Below are positions 1 to 7,300 of a DNA stretch of 22,771 bases, piece after piece; positions within the stretch are counted from its first letter, which is position 1; every line of letters starts with the position of its first letter. This stretch comes from Rickettsiales bacterium. GTDB lineage: Bacteria; Pseudomonadota; Alphaproteobacteria; Rickettsiales; UBA1997. The notes under the pieces were generated by a model. The model searched no databases. It saw only the letters and a program-made list of their open reading frames with translations, and was not told the origin of the DNA. The position numbers and the translations under genes are program-made. The stretch is taken from the NCBI GenBank assembly GCA_031284025.1, contig JAITAR010000017.1:1-22771 (forward strand), read 5' to 3'.

Positions 1-547
1 CGAAGATGGTTTTTCCCGTGAAATTTAGGCTATTTCTGTTGCTGCCGTCGGTTCCCCAGGAGTAGATAGCTCCTCCTCGAGATCTAGTCTGATTATTGCT
101 AAAAGTAAGGCCTTCTAGGTTGACTACTACTCCTTTGCTCATATGGATAGCCCCACCACCACTGTTGTGGTCAGATACAACCCCACTACTGCCATTCTCC
201 AGATGTAGATTTTTCAGTGAAATATTTTTTGCATTTTCTCCTATGGTAAAAAATCTATGTTCTCCATTGCCATTTAATTCGACTTCCTCCCCTTCCCCCG
301 GTCCAGAGATGGTGAAGTCGCTACGATTTATTACTATTTCATCGGTGAAGGGTATGTCTTGTTTTACATTTATATAATTTTGGCTATTATTGCCAATGGC
401 CATTTGCAGTTCAACAAAATCATTCACCGCGACAGTTTCAGCTCCGGCCATAGCCACAGTACTAAAAACAATAGAAGCCACCAGAACAGAGCGGAAAAAA
501 AGACTCACACACTGGCCATAAATCTTACTTTTTTCTGAAATTTTCAT
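1..547 (-). CDS. Autotransporter / Pmp-like surface protein, N-terminal part (runs off left edge)
   Basis: Reading the minus strand from the ATG at 545-547 gives 182 open codons to the window edge, so the gene is cut and only its start is seen. Residues 1-34 form a signal peptide: a basic start, a hydrophobic stretch and a VAMA cleavage site. The rest looks like a right-handed beta-helix passenger, with GGAI at 131-134 and 158-161, F-S-N-N at 149-152 and short Asn/Gly-rich strands. GGA[I/L] and FxxN motifs are known from chlamydial Pmp proteins and related autotransporters. The protein would be exported and displayed on the surface; the barrel is outside the window. A good promoter lies 31 bases upstream, but no strong ribosome binding site is visible. 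Residues 38-182 align well with the broken gene at 21016-21801, so the two are paralogues. The fold and export route are inferred; the ligand or role is unknown. Confidence 0.85.
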   Translation of the reverse strand, partial: MKISEKSKIYGQCVSLFFRSVLVASIVFSTVAMAGAETVAVNDFVELQMAIGNNSQNYINVKQDIPFTDEIVINRSDFTISGPGEGEEVELNGNGEHRFFTIGENAKNISLKNLHLENGSSGVVSDHNSGGGAIHMSKGVVVNLEGLTFSNNQTRSRGGAIYSWGTDGSNRNSLNFTGKTIF

Positions 548-577
548 ATACTACTATGAATAGTCAAATATTATGAG

Positions 578-606
578 ATATTAATATAGTTTTTTCTAAT
601 TGTAAA
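578..606 (-). promoter_or_regulatory. Sigma-70-type promoter of the left autotransporter gene
   Basis: On the minus strand TTTACA (601-606) and TAATAT (578-583) are separated by exactly 17 bases. Five of six bases match consensus at each box. Transcription would start near 571, leaving an unusually short leader of about 24 bases before the ATG at 547. Confidence 0.65.
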
Positions 607-663
607 GAATTATCCCTATCAAAGCTAAAGTATTTTTTGCGGTTTTCGCAGTAGTATTCCTGT

Positions 664-682
664 TTGAGATAATTACTCTCAA
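664..682. promoter_or_regulatory. Inverted repeat, possible operator
   Basis: TTGAGA and TCTCAA are separated by seven bases (TAATTAC). The dyad lies between the two divergent genes, upstream of the minus-strand promoter at 578-606. Its position and symmetry fit a repressor or activator site, but short dyads occur by chance in AT-rich DNA. Confidence 0.25.
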
Positions 683-834
683 TTTACGTTGTCTGAGCCA
701 TAGTATTTATATTTACACATAGTTCTGGTAGTTAAAATGTGTAGAGATATGACAATACTGTTAATTCTATAGGCTAGGGAAAGAGTATAGGCAGTTCTAG
801 TACCCCCTATAAATCTTGAATTTTAATTTAAATC

Positions 835-840
835 TATAAT
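835..840 (+). promoter_or_regulatory. Candidate -10 box for the 896-2055 operon
   Basis: A perfect TATAAT stands 55 bases before the ATG at 896. The expected -35 position holds nothing good (AATCTT at 17-base spacing), so the promoter is weak, activator-dependent or misplaced. Confidence 0.3.
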
Positions 841-895
841 TATACAGGAATTAACGATTAATTTTAGTTAAATTGGGCAACTTGGAGTTAAACTT

Positions 896-1423
896 ATGCG
901 GGTTCTAGCTGTCATTGCATCTGGTTTTCTATTTTTTCTCTTTCCGAAGAGAATGGTCGAGGCAGGTGCTATAGTATGCCCGCTATGCACTGTCGCAATA
1001 GCATCGGGTTTGGGAATATCGAAACTTCTTGGAGTTAGTGACGGTGTCGTGGCCGTTTGGTTTGGTGCGATGTTATTTGCCACTTGTCAAATGACTATAA
1101 CATTTTTCAGAAAAAAAGGCATAGATAAGCCCCTGCTGCGTTGGCTAACCTATATTTTAACCTACTGCAGTGTCATTCCTCTCTATCTCGGTAAAAATCC
1201 AGTGCTACTGTTCAATTTGAAGAGAGTAGTTGGTGTAGATGAATTTATTTTTTTTACCACTGCTGGTAGTTTGACTCTGCTTTCGAGTTCAAAATTTTAT
1301 CAGTGGCTAAAGGAGAAAAATGGCAGACCCCATTTCCCCTTCGAGAAGGTGGTGCTACCAATAGCGGCCCTGGTTATTTTTAGTATAATACTTAACTATA
1401 CATATGGCCGGTATACACTATGA
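896..1423 (+). CDS. Small CxxC multi-pass membrane protein
   Basis: The product is a 175-residue integral membrane protein. The N-terminus is a signal-like helix (3-17), followed by CPLC at residues 28-31, placed on the outer face or at the membrane surface if the first helix is a signal. Further hydrophobic helices lie near 49-69, 82-100, 114-132 and 152-168. The ATG is preceded by GGAG at 884-887, eight bases away. The stop overlaps the next ATG (ATGA), so the two genes are almost certainly co-translated. From memory, proteins with this pattern (CPxCTVA near the start, an FPFxKVVxP stretch before the last helix) occur in many Patescibacteria next to a homologue of the following gene. I know no proven function. 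CxxC suggests thiol-disulfide chemistry or metal binding, but no thioredoxin or DsbB-type fold is evident. Confidence 0.85.
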   Translation: MRVLAVIASGFLFFLFPKRMVEAGAIVCPLCTVAIASGLGISKLLGVSDGVVAVWFGAMLFATCQMTITFFRKKGIDKPLLRWLTYILTYCSVIPLYLGKNPVLLFNLKRVVGVDEFIFFTTAGSLTLLSSSKFYQWLKEKNGRPHFPFEKVVLPIAALVIFSIILNYTYGRYTL

Positions 1424-2055
1424 AAATCATAGATAATCTAAATGAATTCATTGAGAAGATCGATGCTTTGAAAAAAGCTAATCCATTGGATCTGTCTAGT
1501 GACCAGGATCTGTCGATAGCCATAATGAATCTGATAAGCATAGAGGAGCACCTGTTCTTTAGCGGGGCCAAAACACATGATAGCTATTTCTACGATCTCA
1601 TAGAAGAAGTCCGAGAGTGTAGAAAGGAACTTCTGGGAAAAATTATAAAATCTTACAGAGGAGAAGTTTGGTGCATATCCAAACATCTTCTAGCCGGCTG
1701 CATGCGGCTTTCGGAGGTAGCCACTAAGGCTTTGCATTCTGGAAATCGGGAAGAGGCCTATGAATTTTTTGATAAAGCCTACAGTCTATATTGTCTATTC
1801 TGGGGACTAAATTTGAAAGCAATGGATGAGGAAACTACAAAAAATTTGGCCAGGGATATAGACGCAAACGCAGTAGAAAACTTTAGTGGTGACGAAGAAG
1901 TGGTTTCTACCGATTCAGTTGCCACTAGACAGAGAAATGAAATTTTGGACGGCAGTGCTTCTAGTGCTGAAAAGATCAAAAAGAAAAACGGGACGAGTTT
2001 TGGAGCTACCCTAAAAAATTTTATTAGCAAAGCGGTTAACTGCTGTAGAGAATAA
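1420..2055 (+). CDS. Helical cytosolic protein, partner of the CxxC membrane protein
   Basis: The product is 211 residues with no signal peptide or membrane segment. Residues 28-135 form a compact, mostly helical domain with the striking stretches IMNLISIEEH (35-44) and EVWCISKHLL (82-91), then a helix ending in LYCLFWGLN (123-131). The tail (136-211) is Ser/Asp/Lys-rich and probably disordered, and ends in a short helix with two Cys. Translation starts at the ATG that overlaps the previous stop, so the two proteins should be made in matched amounts. The conserved domain resembles, from memory, an uncharacterised family in Patescibacteria that sits beside the CxxC membrane protein; the long tail looks lineage-specific. 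Function is unknown; an accessory role at the membrane partner is the simplest reading. The gene ends 10 bases before the convergent transporter gene. Confidence 0.85.
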   Translation: MKIIDNLNEFIEKIDALKKANPLDLSSDQDLSIAIMNLISIEEHLFFSGAKTHDSYFYDLIEEVRECRKELLGKIIKSYRGEVWCISKHLLAGCMRLSEVATKALHSGNREEAYEFFDKAYSLYCLFWGLNLKAMDEETTKNLARDIDANAVENFSGDEEVVSTDSVATRQRNEILDGSASSAEKIKKKNGTSFGATLKNFISKAVNCCRE

Positions 2056-2065
2056 TTTGGCACCA

Positions 2066-3865
2066 TCAGTAGATGTCAGATGAGTTGCCCTCTAGAGAAG
2101 ATCCAATGGTTCCCTCTATTATTCCTCCCTTCTGCATACTCCACATCTTCGCAAAGATATCGTTGTTTTTTAGCAGATTTTCTCTGCTGCCATCCCCTAC
2201 AATTTTTCCTCCATCTATCACTATAATTCTATCCATTAGGCTGAGAGTGGACAGTCTGTGAGCTATAACTATAACAGTTTTATCTTTCATCAGATTAGTG
2301 AGAGCTATCTGTATTTCACTCTCCGTAACACTATCGAGAGCGGCCGTTGCCTCGTCCATTATTAATATTTCACTGTTTTTAAGCATAGCTCTGGCCATAG
2401 CTATTCTCTGTCTCTGGCCGCCAGAGAGTTTTATACCTCTGTCTCCCACAAGGGTGTCGAATCCTTTTTCTAGACTACCTATGAAATCATGGCAACATGC
2501 CTCTCTAGCTGCTGCTATCAGCTCAGTTTCCGAAGCTCCAAGTTTACCATAGAGTATATTATCTCCAACACTTCTGTGGAATAGTATTGGCTCCTGTGGT
2601 ATGTAGCTTATATTCTGCCTTAGAGATTCCTGTGTTACCTCATTTATCCGTTGCCCATCTATACTAATGGAACCACTGGTCACATCGTAGAATCTCAGCA
2701 GGAGATTTACTAGTGTACTTTTGCCGGAACCACTGTAGCCAACTATGCCAACTTTACTATGTGGTCCGATTAGAAGATTAAAATCTGAAAAAATCGAAGA
2801 TAAACTAGATTTGTATTGAAAACTCATATTTTCTATCGCTATGGCTCCTTTGGAAATGTTTAGTTTCTTGGCTCCGATCTTATCTTTTACGTCGAATGGT
2901 TTGTTTATAATCTCTAGACATTGCTTCACTATGCCGTACTGATCAACTATAATTGCTACTTCTTCATTAAAATATTTCATGGATTTCACTATGGAGTATG
3001 ACATCGTTACTACAAAACTTATATCCCCGAGAGTTATCAGTTTTCTTCCATAGAGTCCCACTGACAGAAAAATGTTAACAAGCAGTAAAGGACTGGAAAA
3101 AAAAGTACGTATGCCTTCGTACAGCATTTTCGTTCTGTACAACTCCCTTTCTCTACTGTAGACAGATCTAGTCTGCTTGAATATTAGTTCCCTTTCATAG
3201 CCCTTATTTGCGAAGCTCTTAACGTTCAATATGTTATCAAAGCTGTCGACTATTTTTCCTCCCAGTAGATTTTTTTCCTCTTCAAAGGTTGCAACCACGT
3301 TCATTTCTTTATTATTTGCAAATACAGTTACGGCTATGTAGAGAGCAAACCAGGATATGTCGATAAAAAATAGAATGCTGTGAACTTTATACATGCAGAA
3401 AAGCATTGCAACTTTAATAGACCATTTGGCTATGATAGCATCGAAAAAGTTATATAATAATTTTTCACTGGCGTCTGCAATTCTAAGAACCTTACTGCCC
3501 ATATTGCCGCTCAAATTATCTTGAAAGTAGGAATAGGAGTATTTCTCTAGGGTATTAAAGACATAGCAGTATATGTTATTTCTAATTTTTGAAAATGATA
3601 CTGAGTATATGAATTTTATTACAATATCTCCTAGAATAAACAGAATATTATAAGATAACAGTCGAAGCAATTCAGGATAGACGTTGGCGTATATATTTAG
3701 TCCGTTCGTTTCACTGATGGTATTAATTATATTTCTCACCGACGTCTGGCTCAATATGCTATTTACCGACATAAGTAACACATCCACCACAACAAAAACA
3801 AATAGCTGTAATTTGTATTTTTTTACGAATCTATATAAAAAATTGTAGACACTGCTATCGAACAT
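2066..3865 (-). CDS. ABC exporter half-transporter (permease fused to ATPase)
   Basis: This is a 599-residue, full-length type IV ABC exporter subunit that should work as a homodimer or heterodimer in the inner membrane. Residues 1-325 hold the transmembrane domain with several hydrophobic helices (about 20-40, 68-90, 145-182, 255-292). The nucleotide-binding domain follows: Walker A GYSGSGKST (376-384), Q-loop Gln424, signature LSGGQ (480-484), Walker B ending in Asp504 and catalytic Glu505, D-loop ALD (509-511) and H-loop His536. All key residues are present, so it should be active. The substrate cannot be told from sequence; lipids, peptides and drugs are all exported by relatives. It has no signal for a peptidase (C39) domain and no adjacent membrane-fusion protein, which argues against a complete type 1 secretion system here. 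The ATG at 3863-3865 has only a weak GGAT site ahead of it. Confidence 0.95.
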   Translation of the reverse strand: MFDSSVYNFLYRFVKKYKLQLFVFVVVDVLLMSVNSILSQTSVRNIINTISETNGLNIYANVYPELLRLLSYNILFILGDIVIKFIYSVSFSKIRNNIYCYVFNTLEKYSYSYFQDNLSGNMGSKVLRIADASEKLLYNFFDAIIAKWSIKVAMLFCMYKVHSILFFIDISWFALYIAVTVFANNKEMNVVATFEEEKNLLGGKIVDSFDNILNVKSFANKGYERELIFKQTRSVYSRERELYRTKMLYEGIRTFFSSPLLLVNIFLSVGLYGRKLITLGDISFVVTMSYSIVKSMKYFNEEVAIIVDQYGIVKQCLEIINKPFDVKDKIGAKKLNISKGAIAIENMSFQYKSSLSSIFSDFNLLIGPHSKVGIVGYSGSGKSTLVNLLLRFYDVTSGSISIDGQRINEVTQESLRQNISYIPQEPILFHRSVGDNILYGKLGASETELIAAAREACCHDFIGSLEKGFDTLVGDRGIKLSGGQRQRIAMARAMLKNSEILIMDEATAALDSVTESEIQIALTNLMKDKTVIVIAHRLSTLSLMDRIIVIDGGKIVGDGSRENLLKNNDIFAKMWSMQKGGIIEGTIGSSLEGNSSDIY

Positions 3866-3894
3866 AGTTTATCCGATTTTACCTGAGGAGGTAA

Positions 3895-3923
3895 ATGGTA
3901 GTGTGTTTTTACACTAAAATCAA
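3895..3923 (-). promoter_or_regulatory. Putative promoter of the ABC exporter gene
   Basis: On the minus strand TTGATT (3918-3923) and TACCAT (3895-3900) are 17 bases apart, with four of six matches each. The position, 30 bases before the ATG, is right. It overlaps the start of the candidate 42-aa ORF on the other strand. Confidence 0.4.
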
Positions 3924-4023
3924 GGATAAATTATTGATATGGATAGCCGACCGAGTTGGTTTAAAAATTTACGATTTAATAATTGATTTTTATATAAACC
4001 CTGTTATTTATTATAGCACGTGA
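3895..4023 (+). CDS. Candidate small protein, 42 aa
   Basis: An ORF of 42 codons begins at ATG 3895 behind an excellent ribosome-binding sequence (GAGGAGG, 3885-3891), though the spacing of three bases is short. The predicted peptide starts MVVCFYTKIK, is rich in Ile, Leu, Tyr and Phe, and could be membrane-associated. Its TGA lies nine bases before the TTG of the next gene, so both could be one transcript leading into the giant gene. Against it: it is short, no family is recognised, and a promoter for the opposite strand overlaps its start. The purine-rich site could be chance. Confidence 0.3.
   Translation: MVVCFYTKIKDKLLIWIADRVGLKIYDLIIDFYINPVIYYST
3899..3916. promoter_or_regulatory. Inverted repeat inside the exporter promoter, possible operator
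   Basis: TAGTGT and ACACTA flank six bases (GTTTTT). The dyad sits in the spacer between the -10 and -35 boxes proposed for the exporter gene, a classic place for a repressor. Support is positional only. Confidence 0.3.
3968..3996 (+). promoter_or_regulatory. Putative promoter before the 71-aa gene and the giant gene
   Basis: TTTACG (3968-3973) and TATATA (3991-3996) are 17 bases apart, four of six matches each, in a very AT-rich stretch. Transcription would start near 4003 and could serve both downstream genes. Other AT-rich hexamers nearby (TATTAT, 4009-4014) are alternatives. Confidence 0.35.
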
Positions 4024-4032
4024 GAAGTAGTT

Positions 4033-4248
4033 TTGTTAGACGTAAAAATGGGAACGAAAAATAATCCAAAAGATAGGATGGGCGCCGACAGAAATAAGGT
4101 TATCGGCGGTAAAGAGTGCGAGCCAGCGCTGTTCTACGACTTTGACAGAAAGATTAAGTACCTGTCAGCAAAAATTGCTAAAACAAATGACATAGTTTGT
4201 GGAAACGACGGTCTTCCACTTAGATGGAAGGAAATAGCTAGCAAATAG
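4033..4248 (+). CDS. Small hypothetical protein, 71 aa
   Basis: I do not recognise this protein. The frame opens with TTG at 4033, which has a GAGAAG sequence five bases upstream; an ATG at 4048 is the alternative start and would give 66 residues. The product is soluble, charged, with two Cys (positions 29 and 57 from the TTG) and no membrane segment. The second half (DFDRKIKYLSAKIAKTND) is likely an amphipathic helix, and the end carries PLRWKEI. It lies on the same strand as the giant gene, 54 bases upstream of its ATG, with a strong hairpin between them. Coding is supported by frame length, a plausible start and biased composition; there is no homology support. Confidence 0.55.
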   Translation: MLDVKMGTKNNPKDRMGADRNKVIGGKECEPALFYDFDRKIKYLSAKIAKTNDIVCGNDGLPLRWKEIASK

Positions 4249-4252
4249 CTGT

Positions 4253-4275
4253 GGTAACCCCCTATGGGGGTTATC
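4253..4275 (+). terminator. Strong stem-loop between the 71-aa gene and the giant gene
   Basis: GGTAACCCCC (4253-4262) pairs with GGGGGTTATC (4266-4275) around a three-base loop; one G-T wobble, otherwise all Watson-Crick, five G-C pairs next to the loop. No T-run follows, so it is not a classic intrinsic terminator. It begins four bases after the stop of the 71-aa gene and ends 27 bases before the giant gene's ATG. It may attenuate read-through, protect an RNA end or block the giant gene's leader. Confidence 0.55.
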
Positions 4276-4302
4276 GGTGTAAGTTACTCATAAGGATAAA
4301 GA

Positions 4303-7300
4303 ATGAAGAACAGATGTGTAGATAGTAGAATCTTGTGTTTTTGTTTTGGCGTAGCTGTGCCAGTGATGGTTTTCTGCTTCTCCCTTGGAGGTGCTGACCT
4401 AAAGGCTACGGAGTATAGCAGCTGTGCAGACGTTACCGTCATACAGAGTTTTGCTGGCGGAAGTAGAACTCTTGAAACAATCGAGAACAACTATAGGAAC
4501 TTCATAGCTGTACCACCGGGAACGCCAAGCACTAGAGATACTACCACAGGCGCTTATCTTGCTAGAACGGACAAGGAGTTTTTTGTTCCTCTCAGAAAAA
4601 ATAGTGGCGGTGAAAACGAATTTTTGACCTGTGGCTTTTCTTCTAACAGTATCATAAGATGTGAGAATGACAGGCTGAGCAGTAGTACTGCTTGTACTAG
4701 AACAGTAAAAGTTAATAATGTAGATAAAACAATAGACGACTGCGATAAATTTGATAGTCAGAGTAGTGTTGAAGATCGAACCTCCAGCGAAGTAACAAAG
4801 AAGATAGCCTGTTATCCAGAAAATCACATATGCAACAAGTATGGCACAAAAATATTCAATAATTACTTTAAAATTGACGAGTATAGATTTGGAATAATAA
4901 ATAGCACCAACTCAAACAATGAGAGTATAAGCAGTGCAAATATAGCATTTTATCTATACAAAAAAAATGTTATAGACGACGGCTTAGATAAAAACTGTGA
5001 ACTTATTAAATTTCCCTGCGACTATAGAGTGAAGAATGAATCATTGACCGCAGATGGGGTCGTCAATGTAGTTTTTTCAAATAATACTAGCGATGAGAAT
5101 GTGGATTTCTATAATAACATATTTTCTGGTATGGGCAACAAAGCTTTTTTCAAATATGTTGGCCGCTGCAAAAAAAGTGAAGCTGACTGTTTGACTATTC
5201 TTAAAAGCCACGCCTACTACAAATATATAAATAAAAATAGATCGACGATAGTTGATAGCGACGAAATTTATTATTTCGTTAAAAATATAGATAAAGATAA
5301 TATTGGCGTACTCTGCAACAAATATCTTCCGAACTGTAGAGAGGACCCTAGGGTAGTCAATGGAGATTTTTCTCGAGTTCTGTACAATGATATGAGTGTG
5401 GAAAACTATAATCCAGAAAACCCATCGGATAACTTTAGTGCTAGAATTGGATTCTATGCAAGTTCTTTAGGTGTTAGCGGCAGCGCCGTTGCTGTGTCCA
5501 GTGAAGCGAATCTATGGTACGTTAATAACGGTAACTTTGTGAATATGGGTTGTTTGGCGGTGAGAGGAGTAAACGGAGAAGACAAGGACATAGGCTATTG
5601 CTCTGATCTGAACGATGAAATGACTGATCTAAAATACAAAAATGGTTTAAACAAAACAAAGGGTAAAATAACGGGAGGAATAAGAGGTGAACCACCCAAT
5701 TGTTACCTCAAGAGCTGCATAGACCTGACTCCCAGTGAACTTAAAATTATAAAAGAAAACAGCGAATATAATAACAATAAGTATTGCAGTGAATATTTTT
5801 GGCTATCAAATAGCCGTGGTTTCAAATATTTTCCGAGGGAAAAGCCGGTTTACTGTTCTAATCTGGCGAGTGGCAACAACTCGACTAATAAGAAGCTCGC
5901 CTTTGGAAAAGATACCTATATAAATGAAGATTGCCCGAAGAATGCATCGGGAAAACCGGATATTAACGAGGTGGATGGCAAATGCAGGCAGACTGCAACT
6001 TCAATAACTTACAGCCGTGGTGGTGGGCTTAATAAAGATAGAGATAATTGCTACCTAAAAAATTGCTACTCTCTCAACGATGATGAAAAAAATGCGGTTT
6101 CATGGGCCAACATGAAGAATGTGGCCGAAGAACTCAGGAGAGCCTACGCTCCGGGAGTAGAAGGAGGAACCGAAACTCCAGTTGATAGTACAAATCTTCC
6201 AAGATATTGTGATGATGGCTTTCTTTTTAACAGCAGTTTCACTGGCTTTGAAAAATTTAACTATCTTGATCTCAACATTATACCTTGTTTTTTCTTTAGT
6301 GCGAATCAAATCGTGAATATGGGCTCAAGAAATCCTATAAATTTTACAGATTTCATATTGAATGGCCATGACTATGAAAATTCCACTGCTTTCTGCAGGG
6401 CTCACTACATACCTCTCAATACCATAGAAAAAAGTACCGCAGAGGAACATGAGCAGGATGGCTCGTTTTTAGAATTTATGTTAACCATAGCCGATGAAAA
6501 GTCTAAATATACATCAAATTCAAACTATAAATCATATATAGACAATAAAATTTCTGGATACAACAACAAGACTATATCTAATTTTTCATCTCTCTATGTT
6601 TTTCTGAAAAATCCTAGCAGCAGTACCTATAAATCCACCGGGAAAAAAGTCCCTTTTAGCAATGAAAAACTAAGTAAATTTTCTGGTAGTACTATAGTAA
6701 ATAATGAACCTACTGCCATAGATGAGAATAGAGATAAAAATTCCTATGTTAATATTTGCAAACATGTCGATAATAATTTTCTCTATTACAATGCGAATAT
6801 TAATTCATCAAATTATAATAAGGTAAATAACCACGGTGATTTTTCTAGTGTTGTAGAAAATATAAGACGTAAAAATCCAAATGTAGATAATTTTGATACA
6901 TGTATACAGGAAGAATCAGGTAAAATGAATTACTTCAAAGAGTATGACACAAGCGATGCAAATATGCCCGAAGATTGCAAGAGTTGTAGCACTGATCCTG
7001 ACATTAACAGTTGTCTCTATAAAAAAACAACCGATTGTAAAATGTATCTCCCCCATGAATATAAATGTAAAAAAGAAAACTGCAGCGGTGAAAATCTTAA
7101 ATACTGCGAAATAAAAAACGAGGCCATGGCGCTGCTGGGAAATTGTGAAAAATATAAAAGTGTGGCCAGAGTAGCAAGTGAGGAAAGTTATTTTGACTGT
7201 GGGCTTTATTTTAGCGCAGAAAACGCCAAACAGAAGATATTTGAAAATTTCAAGACCATGGTTAACTTTGGTGACCATGATAACATAGCTAACATTAAGC

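Larger units (their letters stand above)
548..895. other. Divergent intergenic region
   Basis: This non-coding stretch of 348 bases separates the minus-strand autotransporter from the plus-strand membrane-protein pair. It holds a clear minus-strand promoter (578-606), an inverted repeat (664-682) and a perfect -10 hexamer facing right (835-840). I found no convincing ORF or RNA gene in it. Confidence 0.6.

Noticed and set aside
96..377. 93-codon plus-strand frame at the left edge
   Set aside because: The minus strand here encodes a signal peptide and a passenger with conserved motifs shared with a paralogue, so the plus frame is a shadow.
645..657. Possible terminator hairpin (TGCG, five-base loop, CGCA)
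   Set aside because: Four base pairs only, and the T-run lies on the wrong side for either neighbouring gene's transcript.
868..1083. 71-codon minus-strand frame opposite the CxxC membrane protein gene
   Set aside because: It overlaps the better supported plus-strand gene, which has a ribosome binding site, membrane helices and a coupled partner.
4399..4827. A 142-codon minus-strand frame within the start of the giant gene, and similar antisense frames at 6916-7311, 10222-10578 and elsewhere
   Set aside because: They lie wholly opposite a continuous coding frame and have no start signals or recognisable products; they are shadows of the giant gene's codon bias.
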